From NCBI GenBank assembly GCA_022823765.1, contig JAJEHK010000019.1, positions 1-35,168 of the forward strand: a stretch of 35,168 nucleotides of DNA. The letters are read 5' to 3'. The notes under the pieces are model-generated. The model was not told the DNA's origin. It searched no databases and saw only the letters and a program-made list of their open reading frames with translations. The position numbers and the translations under genes were made by a program. This document shows, in pieces, positions 1-8,540 of this stretch. The DNA comes from Alphaproteobacteria bacterium. Lineage in GTDB: Bacteria > Pseudomonadota > Alphaproteobacteria > SP197. The number at the start of each line of letters is the position of its first letter. Within the stretch, counting starts at the first letter, position 1.

Positions 1-2451
1 GAATGCCGGGAGTTCGCCGACAAGTGGATCGATGTCCAGCGCCAGGAGTTCAAGCGCCTGGGAGTGATCGGAAACTGGGACGATCCCTATACGACGATGA
101 GCCATGCCGCCGAGGCGCAGATCGTCCGCGAGCTGGGCAAGTTCGTCATGTCGGGACAGCTCTACCGCGGCTCGAAACCGGTCATGTGGTCCTGTGTCGA
201 AAGGACGGCGCTGGCGGAAGCCGAGGTCGAGTACAACGACCACACCTCGCCGACGGTTGATGTCGCCTTTCCTGTCACGGGGTCTCCGCTGGAAGACCTG
301 CAAGGCGCCGCCATCGTCATCTGGACCACGACACCCTGGACGCTGCCTGGCAACCGGGCTATCGCCTATGGCGACTCCCTCGACTATGCCATCGTCGAGG
401 TTGAGAGCGCCGGCGAGGCATCCGGCGCGGTTGCCGGACAGAGGATTGTCGTTCTCGATTCCCTTGTGGCCGCCACCCTGGAGCGGTGCTCGATCACCGG
501 TCACAGGGTCATCGGCCGCGTGACCGGGTCCATGCTTGCCGGCACGCTCACCCGTCACCCGCTGCGCGGCCACGGCTATGATTTCGACGTCCCGTTGCTG
601 GCAGGCCATCACGTGACCACCGACCAAGGCACGGGCTTCGTTCACATCGCCCCCGGCCATGGGGCGGACGACTGGATTCTCGGCACCGCCAACGGCATCG
701 AGGTTCCCGACACCGTCGGTGAGGACGGTGCCTATCTCGACCACGTTCCACTGTTCGCCGGCGCGCGCGTGCTGACGGACGACGGCCAACCAGGCGACGC
801 CAACGGTCGGGTCATCCGTGAACTCGCCGGGTCAGGCGCCCTGCTTGGCACCGGCAAGCTCGTCCACAGCTACCCTCATTCATGGCGTTCGAAGGCGCCG
901 CTCATCTTTCGCAATACGGCCCAGTGGTTCATCTCCATGGAAGCCGCGGGGCTGCGCACCAGGGCCCTGGCAGCGATCGATGCGACCCGATGGGTTCCTC
1001 CTTCGGGGCGCGAGAGAATTCGGGGCATGGTCGAGACACGTCCCGACTGGGTGCTTTCCCGGCAGCGTGCATGGGGAGTCCCGATCACGGTGTTCGTCAA
1101 CCGCAGGAACGGCGAACTCCTGCGCGATCAGGCGGTAATCGACCGCATCGCCGACACGGTCGAGGCGGAAGGCGCCGACGCCTGGTTCACCAGCGATCCG
1201 CAAGTCTTCCTTAGCGATGACCACGACGCCGGGGACTACGAGCAGGTGACCGACATCCTTGACGTCTGGTTCGATTCAGGCTCGACGCACAGCTTCGTTC
1301 TCGAGGCGCGCGAGGACCTCACGTGGCCGGCGTCGCTCTATCTCGAAGGGTCCGACCAGCATCGGGGCTGGTTTCACTCGTCCCTGCTCGAGTCGTCCGG
1401 GACACGCAACCGGGCGCCCTATGACGCCGTCCTCACTCACGGCTTCGTTGTCGATGGCGACGGCCGCAAGATGTCGAAGTCGCTCGGCAACGTCATCTCT
1501 CCCCAGGAGGTGATCGACCGTTACGGCGCCGACATCCTGAGAATCTGGGTGGTGTCTGCCGACTACAGCGAGGATCTGCGCATTTCGCGGGAGATCCTCG
1601 ACTACCAGGCCCACAGCTACCGCCGTTTGCGGAATACCTTTCGATTCCTGCTCGGAAACCTTGACGCATTCGGCGAGGAGGAACGTCTCGACGTGGCTGC
1701 CATGCCGGAACTCGAGCGCTGGGTCCTGCACCGCCTCCAGGAAATCGACGGCATCATCCGCAAGGCCTGCGACGACTTCGACTTCCACACGATGTTCGTC
1801 GTTCTGCACGGTTTCTGCGCCACGGATCTTTCCGCCTTCTACTTCGACATCCGCAAGGACACGCTCTACTGCGACACCGCCGATTCGCCGCGGCGACGCG
1901 CCTGCCGGACAGTGCTCGACACCCTGTTCTCGTGCCTCACGGCATGGCTGGCGCCCATCCTGTGCTTTACGACCGAGGAGGCGTGGCTGCTTCGATTCCC
2001 GGGGAAGAGGGCGAGCGTCCATCGCCGGCTGTTCCCGGATGTGCCGCAGGACTGGCGCGATGATGAACTGGCGTCACGCTGGGAGTCCGTGCGGCGGGTC
2101 CGCCGGGTGGTGACCGGCGCCATGGAGATCGAGCGCCGCGACAAGCGCATCGGTTCGAGTCTCCAGGCCCATCCGGTCATTCACGTGTCACCCGATGACC
2201 TCGCCGTCGTCGGCAAGCTGGACATGGCAGAAATCGCCATCGCATCCCGGGTCACATTGCAGGAGGGCGGTGGACCCCGTGACGCCTTCCGCCTGGAGGA
2301 CGTATCCGATGTCGCCGTTGAGGTCGGACTGGCCACGGGCAGGCGTTGCGAGCGCTGCTGGAAGGTCCTGGACGAGGTGGGAGGCGATCCCGCCCATCCG
2401 GACCTCTGCGAACGGTGCACCAGCGCCGTTGCCAGGAGTGGCGCCTGTTGA
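1..2451 (+). CDS. ileS: Isoleucine--tRNA ligase, C-terminal part (5' end outside window)
   Basis: Class I aminoacyl-tRNA synthetase that charges tRNA-Ile in the cytoplasm. The reading frame is open from base 1, so the N-terminal Rossmann segment with the HIGH motif lies upstream of the window. Visible here are the editing (CP1) domain, with the segment TTTPWTLPGNRA, the DQHRGWFHSS catalytic block, and the KMSKS signature at 1468-1482 that stabilises the adenylate transition state. The anticodon-binding helical domain follows. The C-terminus has a four-cysteine zinc site (CERCW, then CERC about 20 residues later), as in bacterial-type IleRS. The stop TGA shares its A with the ATG of lspA (TGATG), which implies translational coupling. 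Identity is very secure; only the 5' end is missing. Confidence 0.97.
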   Translation, partial: ECREFADKWIDVQRQEFKRLGVIGNWDDPYTTMSHAAEAQIVRELGKFVMSGQLYRGSKPVMWSCVERTALAEAEVEYNDHTSPTVDVAFPVTGSPLEDLQGAAIVIWTTTPWTLPGNRAIAYGDSLDYAIVEVESAGEASGAVAGQRIVVLDSLVAATLERCSITGHRVIGRVTGSMLAGTLTRHPLRGHGYDFDVPLLAGHHVTTDQGTGFVHIAPGHGADDWILGTANGIEVPDTVGEDGAYLDHVPLFAGARVLTDDGQPGDANGRVIRELAGSGALLGTGKLVHSYPHSWRSKAPLIFRNTAQWFISMEAAGLRTRALAAIDATRWVPPSGRERIRGMVETRPDWVLSRQRAWGVPITVFVNRRNGELLRDQAVIDRIADTVEAEGADAWFTSDPQVFLSDDHDAGDYEQVTDILDVWFDSGSTHSFVLEAREDLTWPASLYLEGSDQHRGWFHSSLLESSGTRNRAPYDAVLTHGFVVDGDGRKMSKSLGNVISPQEVIDRYGADILRIWVVSADYSEDLRISREILDYQAHSYRRLRNTFRFLLGNLDAFGEEERLDVAAMPELERWVLHRLQEIDGIIRKACDDFDFHTMFVVLHGFCATDLSAFYFDIRKDTLYCDTADSPRRRACRTVLDTLFSCLTAWLAPILCFTTEEAWLLRFPGKRASVHRRLFPDVPQDWRDDELASRWESVRRVRRVVTGAMEIERRDKRIGSSLQAHPVIHVSPDDLAVVGKLDMAEIAIASRVTLQEGGGPRDAFRLEDVSDVAVEVGLATGRRCERCWKVLDEVGGDPAHPDLCERCTSAVARSGAC

Positions 2452-2948
2452 TGAGATGGACCCCGGGAACCGCGCTGGGCCTTGCCATGCTCCTGGTGGT
2501 TCTCATCGCCGATCAGGCGAGCAAGGCCTTCATCATCGATTTCATGGCAGGACGCGGATTTCACCCACTCGACGTCACGTCTCATGTCCGGGTCGTGATG
2601 GTGTGGAACCGGGGAATCAGCTTTGGCATGTTCTCGCAGGAAAGCGAGATCCTGCGCTGGAGCCTGACCGCCCTTGCCTTCGCCGTCGCTGCCGGCCTGA
2701 TGGTCTGGGTGGCGCGTCAGAACGATATCTGGGCAATCATGGGCGGCGGCCTCGTCGCAGGAGGAGCGGTCGGCAATGCGGTCGACCGCATCATCCACGG
2801 TGCGGTCGCCGACTTCATCGATCTCCATGCCGGCGGGTGGAGTTGGCCGGCCTTCAACATTGCCGATTCAGCCATCACGGTGGGCGTTGTCATTCTTGTC
2901 CTCAATGCCTTGTTGAGCCCGGACCGCAGACGTAGGATGCCATCATGA
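2451..2948 (+). CDS. lspA: Lipoprotein signal peptidase (signal peptidase II)
   Basis: Inner-membrane aspartic peptidase that cleaves the signal peptide from diacylglyceryl-prolipoproteins. The product is 165 residues, normal for the family, with four hydrophobic segments. The family motifs are present: NRGISFGMF (N-x-G-x-S-F) and GNAVDRIIHGAVADFIDLH, which carry the two catalytic aspartates. The ATG at 2451 was chosen because it overlaps the ileS stop and gives the usual N-terminus just before the first membrane helix; the open frame extends further upstream without family similarity. The 3' end overlaps the start of the next gene (ATGA). Adjacency to ileS is classical. The next two genes encode probable lipoproteins, so this enzyme would process its own neighbours. 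Confidence 0.96.
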   Translation: MRWTPGTALGLAMLLVVLIADQASKAFIIDFMAGRGFHPLDVTSHVRVVMVWNRGISFGMFSQESEILRWSLTALAFAVAAGLMVWVARQNDIWAIMGGGLVAGGAVGNAVDRIIHGAVADFIDLHAGGWSWPAFNIADSAITVGVVILVLNALLSPDRRRRMPS

Positions 2949-3487
2949 TCGAGCGCCTTTGTGTGGCCATGGCCGGTGCCCTCATGATCGCCGGGTGCGG
3001 AGATGTGCGGGAGTCCCTCGGGCTCATTCACAATCCGCCTGACGAGTTCAGGGTGGTATCCCACGAGCCCCTGCAGATTCCCGAGACTCTCGACTCCCTG
3101 CCGGAACCGAGCAGCGGGGCATCAAGGCCCCAGGAAACACTGCCGCAGGATGCGGCAGAGGAACTCCTCGGAGGAGACATCGAGTCCACGGGCACTTCCG
3201 TTGCCGAGCGTCGCCTCATGGAAGCCGCGGGAACATCTGCCGCCGAACCTGGGATCAGGTCGCTCGTCAATTCCGAACACCGGGCCCTTCTTGATGCCAT
3301 CACCTGGCTGGACCATCTCAATGTCTTTCGCCCGCCTCAAGACCGCACGGCGGTTCTCATCGATCCTGACAAGGAATCACGGCGCATCCAGGCTGTCGCT
3401 GCCCTGGGTCTGCCGATCAATACCGGGGAGTTCATGGAGTCAATTCTCGAGGAACAGGAAAAAGCCCTCCTCGAGGGCATCTTCTGA
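2945..3487 (+). CDS. Small lipoprotein, DUF3035-like
   Basis: A 180-residue predicted lipoprotein of unknown function. The N-terminus MIERLCVAMAGALMIAGCGD is a short lipoprotein signal with a lipobox (MIAGC) and Cys near residue 18, so the mature protein should be lipidated. The following NPPDEFRVVSHEPLQIPE segment resembles the start of DUF3035 proteins, which alphaproteobacteria often encode right after lspA (recalled, not searched). The rest is acidic and probably partly disordered. Its ATG overlaps the lspA stop (ATGA), which argues for coupled translation. The gene ends 3 bases before another lipoprotein of similar design. Lipoprotein nature is well supported; the family name is less sure. 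Confidence 0.85.
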   Translation: MIERLCVAMAGALMIAGCGDVRESLGLIHNPPDEFRVVSHEPLQIPETLDSLPEPSSGASRPQETLPQDAAEELLGGDIESTGTSVAERRLMEAAGTSAAEPGIRSLVNSEHRALLDAITWLDHLNVFRPPQDRTAVLIDPDKESRRIQAVAALGLPINTGEFMESILEEQEKALLEGIF

Positions 3488-3490
3488 TCG

Positions 3491-3967
3491 ATGCTGACGC
3501 GTGCCATGCTTCTCGCGGCTGCCAGCCTGCTGATTGCCGCCTGCGACAGGGAAGAGGTTCTGGCGGGCAGGGTCGACCGCACCGTCAACGTCTCCACCGT
3601 GCCACAGATCGTCTCCCTGATCATACCGCCACCCTACTCCTTGCGTCCTGAAGTGGATGCGGGCGGAGAGTCGGACTCGCTCGTCGAGCGCCAGGAAGAG
3701 ACCGGCACAGACCTCGGGTCCCTGAAGACGACGGTTGGAGAACTGGATCTTCTCCAGCGTGCCAGCGCCGGAACCGCGGACCCGGACATCCGCACGATGA
3801 TCACTCGGGACAACAGTGTTCTCTCGGATGATCCCGAGTTTGTCGACGCCGTGCTCTTTGGCGAATACCCGGCAACACCACCGGTTCCGGAGATCATCGA
3901 GGAGGATGCCGCTGACGAGGATTCCGGGACATCGGACGACGAGGGCGGTTTCTGGGACTGGTTCTAG
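3491..3967 (+). CDS. Small lipoprotein, probable DUF3035-like paralogue
   Basis: A 158-residue predicted lipoprotein of unknown function. It starts with a short hydrophobic signal ending in LIAAC, so lipidation is expected at Cys 18. The segment IIPPPYSLRPE sits where the preceding protein has NPPDEFRVV and fits the proline-rich DUF3035-type pattern, so the pair look like diverged tandem copies. The C-terminal third is very acidic (EEDAADEDSGTSDDEGG) and ends in the aromatic tail FWDWF, which could mediate binding. The ATG at 3491 lies 3 bases after the previous stop. This is the last gene of the ileS-lspA run before a 112-base gap with two hairpins. Family assignment is inferred from pattern only. 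Confidence 0.75.
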   Translation: MLTRAMLLAAASLLIAACDREEVLAGRVDRTVNVSTVPQIVSLIIPPPYSLRPEVDAGGESDSLVERQEETGTDLGSLKTTVGELDLLQRASAGTADPDIRTMITRDNSVLSDDPEFVDAVLFGEYPATPPVPEIIEEDAADEDSGTSDDEGGFWDWF

Positions 3968-3985
3968 GTCCGGGCGCGGATGTGT

Positions 3986-4005
3986 CCACAACCCGCCGGT
4001 TGTGG
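3986..4005. terminator. Perfect 8-bp hairpin after the lipoprotein genes
   Basis: CCACAACC-CGCC-GGTTGTGG is a perfect inverted repeat with a 4-base loop, 19 bases after the stop of the second lipoprotein. There is no T-run after it, so it is not a canonical intrinsic terminator. It may mark the 3' end of the ileS-lspA transcript or stabilise that end. Confidence 0.4.
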
Positions 4006-4046
4006 CCGACCGGACGGAGAGGCACCCTGTCCGGCACACTGGACAT

Positions 4047-4062
4047 GGCCGGCCCGGCCGGC
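4047..4062. promoter_or_regulatory. GC-only palindrome in the mutL leader
   Basis: Two 7-base arms (GCCGGCC and GGCCGGC) separated by one base, followed by TTTG and then the GAGGG that probably serves as the mutL ribosome binding site. It could be a short terminator (GC stem plus TTT) or a structure next to the mutL translation start. The role is uncertain. Confidence 0.25.
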
Positions 4063-4079
4063 TTTGAGGGCACGACGCG

Positions 4080-5894
4080 ATGAGCGTGATCAGGCGCCTG
4101 AATGAAACAACGGTCAACCGCATCGCTGCAGGCGAGGTGATCGAAAGACCGTCTTCGGTCGTCAAGGAACTGGTCGAGAACGCCATCGATGCCGGCGCCA
4201 GGCGGATAGACATCGACGTCAATGGCGGCGGCAGGGAATCGATCGTGGTGGCGGACGATGGCGCCGGCATGGATGCCGAGGACCTCTCCCTCTCCGTGGA
4301 ACGCCACGCCACCTCCAAGTTGCCCGACGATGATCTGACAGACATCGAAACACTGGGATTCCGTGGCGAAGCCTTGCCGTCGATCGGTGCCGTCTCGAGG
4401 ATGCGCATCGTCTCGCGCCGGCATGACGAGCCAACCGGCTTCATAATCACCGTCGAGGGAGGCAGGGTTGGCGCCCCTGCCCCTGCCGCGCGCAATCCGG
4501 GAACGACCGTCGATGTCCGGGACCTCTTCTTCGCCACTCCGGCGCGGCTGAAGTTTCTCAAGTCCGAACGGGCGGAAAACGCCGCCGTCGCCGACGTGGT
4601 GAAGCGTCTTGCGATGGTGCGTCACGACATCGCGATGACGTTGACGTTCAATGCCAGGAAGAGTCTCGTCGCCCGCAGCGAGCCTGGTGACGGAATGGAG
4701 CGCCGGCTGGCCCGCCTCGCCACCGTGCTGGGGAACGACTTCCGGCAGAACGCGGTGCCTGTCGACAGCGAACGCGACGGCATCCGCATGACCGGCTTTG
4801 CCGGTCTCCCCACATTCAACCGGGCCAATACCCAGGGCCAGTTCCTGTTCGTCAATGGACGCCCGGTTCGCGACCGCCTTCTTCTGGGTGCCGTCAAGGG
4901 CGCCTACCAGGGCGTTCTGGCGCCCCAGCGCTATCCCGTGGTGGCGCTCTTCATCGACCTTCCGGCCGCAGCCGTGGATGTCAATGTTCACCCCGCCAAG
5001 GCCGAGGTGCGGTTACGCGACAATCGGCAGGTTCGCGGCCTTGTCGTGTCCGCCATCCATCGCGCCATCGAGCAGCACGGACGCCGAACGTCGACAACCG
5101 TTTCGCGCGATGCCCTTGAGGCCATGCGCCCGGGCGACTCACCGTTCCCTGGACGCCTCTTCGACCACGCCCAGGCAACATTGACGCCACAGGCAGCCTG
5201 GCGCGGGCCATCCGGCGGCAGCTTTCCCGGGTCCGGATCACGACAGGAGGGCGACAGTGCTTCAGGCACCCATCCGCCACCAGCAGTCGCGCCCGTACCG
5301 GAAGGCATTGAACCCGGTCCACTCGGCCTCGCCCGCGCCCAGTTCCATGACACCTATGTCATCGCCCAGACCGGGGACGGCATCGTCATCGTAGATCAGC
5401 ACGCGGCGCACGAGCGTCTCGTTCTCGAGCGCATGAAGGCCGAGATGGCGCAGGAAGGCGTGACACGCCAGGTGCTGCTGTTGCCGGAAGTGGTGGAACT
5501 CGACGAGGCCGCCGCCAGCCGCCTTGCGGAACGATGCGATGAACTCAAGCAGATGGGTCTCGTCCTCGAGCAGTTCGGACCCGGCGCCGTAGTGGTCCGG
5601 GAGGTTCCTGTCATCCTCGGCGACGTCGACATCGCCGGTCTCGTCAGGGACCTCGCCGATGAGTTGGCCGAATCCGACCAGGCCATGGCACTCTCTGCTC
5701 AGATCGAGCACGTGTGCAGCACCATGGCCTGTCACGGCAGCGTGCGGGCCGGCCGCAAGCTCAGGGAAGCCGAGATGAATGCGTTGCTGCGCGACATGGA
5801 ATCGACTCCCAACTCAGGACAATGCAATCACGGCCGGCCGACGTTCATCGAATTCAAGCTCGCCGACATCGAACGCCTGTTCGGCCGTCGCTGA
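4080..5894 (+). CDS. mutL: DNA mismatch repair protein MutL
   Basis: MutL links MutS mismatch recognition to strand removal. The 604-residue product begins with the canonical N-terminus ending in GEVIERPSSVVKELVENAIDAGA. The GHKL ATPase signatures follow: DDGAGM, ATSKL and GFRGEALPSIGAVS. A low-complexity linker covers about residues 345-415. The C-terminal dimerisation domain contains DQHAAHERLVLE near residue 439, matching the metal-dependent endonuclease motif DQHA-x2-E-x4-E. ACHGS (about 550) and CNHGRPT (about 580) complete the nuclease site. A nicking MutL is expected in bacteria without MutH, unlike E. coli MutL. The ATG at 4080 is preceded by GAGGG. It converges with rsmD across a 45-base gap. 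Confidence 0.97.
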   Translation: MSVIRRLNETTVNRIAAGEVIERPSSVVKELVENAIDAGARRIDIDVNGGGRESIVVADDGAGMDAEDLSLSVERHATSKLPDDDLTDIETLGFRGEALPSIGAVSRMRIVSRRHDEPTGFIITVEGGRVGAPAPAARNPGTTVDVRDLFFATPARLKFLKSERAENAAVADVVKRLAMVRHDIAMTLTFNARKSLVARSEPGDGMERRLARLATVLGNDFRQNAVPVDSERDGIRMTGFAGLPTFNRANTQGQFLFVNGRPVRDRLLLGAVKGAYQGVLAPQRYPVVALFIDLPAAAVDVNVHPAKAEVRLRDNRQVRGLVVSAIHRAIEQHGRRTSTTVSRDALEAMRPGDSPFPGRLFDHAQATLTPQAAWRGPSGGSFPGSGSRQEGDSASGTHPPPAVAPVPEGIEPGPLGLARAQFHDTYVIAQTGDGIVIVDQHAAHERLVLERMKAEMAQEGVTRQVLLLPEVVELDEAAASRLAERCDELKQMGLVLEQFGPGAVVVREVPVILGDVDIAGLVRDLADELAESDQAMALSAQIEHVCSTMACHGSVRAGRKLREAEMNALLRDMESTPNSGQCNHGRPTFIEFKLADIERLFGRR

Positions 5895-5939
5895 ACCAGC
5901 GAACCGGCACCGGCGCACGATTCAACGCGTGGACCTCCT

Positions 5940-6503
5940 CTACGGCAAACCTTCATGGCGAAGGAAAACCAGGCGTGTCCGGCCCAGGGTTCGTTCATCG
6001 ATTTGCGTGAAGCCGTCCGGGGTGCGAGGGCTTGCGGTCTTCGGCTGCTCGATGACGGCCAGGGCGCCGGACGCAAGCCAGCCGCTCGAGCGCAGGTTCT
6101 CCAGTGCCGTATCCGCCAGGTCCGAACGCCAGGGTGGATCGAGATAGGCGAGATCAACAGGTCGAGGGATGACCGGCAACGGTCCTGTCGCATCGCAGCG
6201 CAGAAGCGTGGTGTGGCGATCTTCGCCAAGGGCGGTGATGTTCCTCGATGCCGCGTCGAGGGCGGCGGACGCATTGTCGACAAGGACAGCATGGCTTGCC
6301 CCCCGGGAGAGCGCCTCCAGGGCAATCGCCCCGGTGCCGCAGAAGATGTCGGCCACCCGGGCGCCGTCGAGACCGTGCCAAGCACTTCTGGACATCAGGA
6401 CATTGAAGAGTGTCTCTCTCACCCTGTCGGCAGTGGGGCGCACGGCGGTGCCCTCGGGAGCCATCAGGCGGCGGCGTCTATGACGGCCGGCGACGATGCG
6501 CAT
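5940..6503 (-). CDS. rsmD: 16S rRNA (guanine966-N2)-methyltransferase
   Basis: SAM-dependent methyltransferase that modifies G966 (E. coli numbering) of 16S rRNA during small-subunit assembly. The 187-residue product has the family layout: MRIVAGRHRRRRL at the N-terminus, RPTADRVRETLFNVL around residues 22-36, the SAM-binding loop DIFCGTGAIALEALSRGA (52-69), and the catalytic DPPW motif at 122-125. The first 26 coding bases overlap the 3' end of rluB upstream on the same strand. The two therefore form a compact rRNA-modification operon together with the amidotransferase-like gene. The 3' end converges with mutL. Confidence 0.95.
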   Translation of the reverse strand: MRIVAGRHRRRRLMAPEGTAVRPTADRVRETLFNVLMSRSAWHGLDGARVADIFCGTGAIALEALSRGASHAVLVDNASAALDAASRNITALGEDRHTTLLRCDATGPLPVIPRPVDLAYLDPPWRSDLADTALENLRSSGWLASGALAVIEQPKTASPRTPDGFTQIDERTLGRTRLVFLRHEGLP

Positions 6504-7230
6504 GGAGCCTTGCTCCCCACTCCCCCGGGAGTTGCTCTCTCAGCACCCTGACGGGCATCTCCTCGACAGCTCCCCTGGCGAGCTTGCCAAGCTGGAACGG
6601 GCCGTAGGAGGTTCTGATGAGACGGCTGACGGTGAGCCCGAGTGATCCAAGGACGCGGCGAATTTCCCGGTTGCGTCCCTCGCGAAGGGTCATCGTGAGC
6701 CAGGCATTGGCGCCGGTCCGACCGTCGAGGCGAGCGGTGATGGAGCCATAGCGGACACCATCAACCGTCACCCCCCTTTCGAGCGTCTCGAGTGCATCCT
6801 TCGCCAGGGCTCCATAGACACGCACACGGTAGCGACGGGCCCAGCCAGTCTGAGGCAGCTCCATCCAGCGGGCGAGGTCCCCGTCGTTTGTGATGAGCAG
6901 GAGTCCTTCCGAGGCAATATCGAGGCGGCCGACGCTCATCAGGTGGGGATGCTGGTCCCCGAAGAGGTCGAAGACGGTCCTGCGGCCCTTTTCGTCCTGC
7001 CTCGACACCACGAGGCCCGGTGGCTTGTTGAGTCGCCACAGGCGCAGATGCGGCCGGTCCGGAATGCGCTGGCCATCGACGGTCACGATGTCGTCCGCCG
7101 TCACCGTCACGCCGGGCGAGGAGAGCACCTCGCCGTTGACCGCGACCCTCCCCTCGCCGATCAGCCGTTCCGCTTCGCGACGCGAAGCGATGCCGGCATG
7201 GGCGATGCGCCTGGCAACACGTTCGGCCAT
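6478..7230 (-). CDS. rluB: Ribosomal large-subunit pseudouridine synthase, RluB/RsuA family
   Basis: Pseudouridine synthase acting on rRNA. The 250-residue product has an N-terminal S4 RNA-binding domain (RVARRIAHAGIASRREAERLIGEGRVAVNGE). The RsuA/RluB catalytic domain follows, with the motif SVGRLDIASEGLLLITNDG containing the catalytic Asp and the later REGRNREIRRVLGSLG block. The ATG at 7230 was chosen because it starts the S4 domain correctly and shares one base with the stop of the upstream gene (TGATG); an in-frame extension to 7305 has no family similarity. RluB is the likeliest member, but RluE/RluF-type or RsuA specificity cannot be excluded from sequence alone. Confidence 0.9.
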   Translation of the reverse strand: MAERVARRIAHAGIASRREAERLIGEGRVAVNGEVLSSPGVTVTADDIVTVDGQRIPDRPHLRLWRLNKPPGLVVSRQDEKGRRTVFDLFGDQHPHLMSVGRLDIASEGLLLITNDGDLARWMELPQTGWARRYRVRVYGALAKDALETLERGVTVDGVRYGSITARLDGRTGANAWLTMTLREGRNREIRRVLGSLGLTVSRLIRTSYGPFQLGKLARGAVEEMPVRVLREQLPGEWGARLHAHRRRPS

Positions 7231-7946
7231 CACCCGCGGCAGGCTTCCACGAAGGCCCTGAAGAGATGACGGTCGCCCTCGGATATGGCGTATTCGGGGT
7301 GCCACTGGACACCCAGGCAGAAGCGGTATCCCGTGTGCTCGATACCCTCGATGACGCCGTCGCTCGCCACCGCGTTGATCGCCACACCATCGCCCACGGC
7401 GTCCGCCGCCTGGTGATGGGCGCTGTTGACCGGAAGTTCCGTGACGCTGACGATGTCATGGAGAAGGGTGTTCTCTCTCACTGTCACGGTATGTCCGGCC
7501 CGGGTACGCGGCCCCTCCTGTTCATGGGCGAGACAGTCCGGAACGGAATCCGGAATGTGCTGGATCAGGGTGCCGCCCAGCACCACGTTGAGCAGCTGCT
7601 GTCCGCCGCATATCCCGAAAACCGGCCGGTCGCGCTGCAGGGCGCCCTCGGTGACGGCCCATTCGAACCGGGTGCGTCTCTCTTTCGTGGTCACCGACTC
7701 GTGGCGTGTCGACGCCCCGAACAGCGCCGGATCGATATCAAAGGCGCCTCCCGTGACCACGACTCCATCAAGCGCCTTCACATAGGCTCCCGAAAGACCG
7801 GTTTCGTGGCTTATGGCAACCGGAAGCCCGCCCGCATCGACAATGGAAGACATGTAATTCTGCCGGATGGCGTACCATGGCATGTTCGAATAGTGACCGG
7901 GTTCCTCGCAATCCAGCGTCAGCCCGATCAGGGGACGTCCTGGCAT
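7230..7946 (-). CDS. Gamma-glutamyl-gamma-aminobutyrate hydrolase-like class I amidotransferase (PuuD-type, peptidase C26)
   Basis: Predicted cytoplasmic hydrolase of the class I glutamine-amidotransferase fold. The nucleophile elbow is VFGICGGQQ with Cys 113, and the His-Glu pair lies in GVQWHPE (His 216, Glu 218), completing the triad. The 238-residue length and the N-terminal PLIGLTLD start match the PuuD group, which hydrolyses gamma-glutamyl-GABA in putrescine breakdown. No other puu genes are beside it, so the exact substrate is open. Two PotD-like binding proteins lie about 0.6 kb away beyond tadA, which makes a polyamine link plausible. It is translationally coupled to rluB and is divergent from tadA across a 69-base gap. 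Confidence 0.87.
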   Translation of the reverse strand: MPGRPLIGLTLDCEEPGHYSNMPWYAIRQNYMSSIVDAGGLPVAISHETGLSGAYVKALDGVVVTGGAFDIDPALFGASTRHESVTTKERRTRFEWAVTEGALQRDRPVFGICGGQQLLNVVLGGTLIQHIPDSVPDCLAHEQEGPRTRAGHTVTVRENTLLHDIVSVTELPVNSAHHQAADAVGDGVAINAVASDGVIEGIEHTGYRFCLGVQWHPEYAISEGDRHLFRAFVEACRG

Positions 7947-8015
7947 GGTGTCCTTTATGGGCGCTTGGTCACTTCACTGTGGCGGTTCACTGCGCCTCGT
8001 GCAAGAAGGACGGCC

Positions 8016-8468
8016 GTGGACCAGACGACAACATTCATGGAGATGGCACTCGCCGAGGCCGAGGCCGCCGCCGGGCGCGGTGAATCTCCGGTGGGCGCTG
8101 TGGTCGTGCTGAAGGGAAAGGTTGTGGCGGCAGCCGGTAATCGTGTGCGTGAGGATGCCGATCCCTCGGCCCACGCGGAAATCCTCGTCCTGCGACAGGC
8201 CTGCCGGACGCTGAACACGCACCGCCTCGATGGCGCCGATCTCCATGTCACCCTGGAACCCTGTCCCATGTGTGCCGGCGCCATCGCCGAAGCCCGTATC
8301 TGGCGTCTTTACTATGGAGCCGAGGATCCCAAGGGTGGAGCTGTCGACAACGGTGTACGTCTCTTCGACCAACCGACCTGCCACCACCGGCCGGAGGTTT
8401 ATGGCGGCATACTCGAAACCCGCTGCAGCGAGCTCCTCAAGGCCTTCTTTGCCGCGAAGCGATCATGA
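8016..8468 (+). CDS. tadA: tRNA-specific adenosine deaminase
   Basis: Zinc enzyme that converts A34 to inosine in tRNA-Arg(ACG), an essential function in most bacteria. The 150-residue product carries the deaminase zinc site: His 53 and catalytic Glu 55 in AHAEILVLRQA, plus Cys 83 and Cys 86 in EPCPMCAGAI. The GTG at 8016 was chosen because AAGAAGGA at 8003-8010 is a strong Shine-Dalgarno at 5-base spacing. An internal ATG at 8037 is the alternative. The longer in-frame opening upstream overlaps the divergent hydrolase gene and has no similarity. The 3' end faces the binding-protein genes across a 72-base gap with a terminator-like hairpin. Confidence 0.95.
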   Translation: MDQTTTFMEMALAEAEAAAGRGESPVGAVVVLKGKVVAAAGNRVREDADPSAHAEILVLRQACRTLNTHRLDGADLHVTLEPCPMCAGAIAEARIWRLYYGAEDPKGGAVDNGVRLFDQPTCHHRPEVYGGILETRCSELLKAFFAAKRS

Positions 8469-8475
8469 CGCCCCA

Positions 8476-8506
8476 CCGCAACACCCGCTCTCCAGGGGTG
8501 CTGCGG
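8476..8506. terminator. Bidirectional terminator-like hairpin between tadA and the binding-protein gene
   Basis: CCGCAACACCC (8476-8486) and GGGTGCTGCGG (8496-8506) form an 11-bp stem with a single A-C mismatch and a 9-base loop. It lies between the stops of two convergent genes, where a shared terminator is expected. No T-run follows on either strand, so termination activity is inferred from position and structure. Confidence 0.45.
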
Positions 8507-8540
8507 CGCGGTCGTCAGGGAATGTGTGTCGCTGACCCCT

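Noticed and set aside
7266-8015. In-frame extension upstream of tadA
   Set aside because: It overlaps the divergent hydrolase gene completely, has no TadA similarity, and a strong ribosome binding site marks the GTG at 8016.
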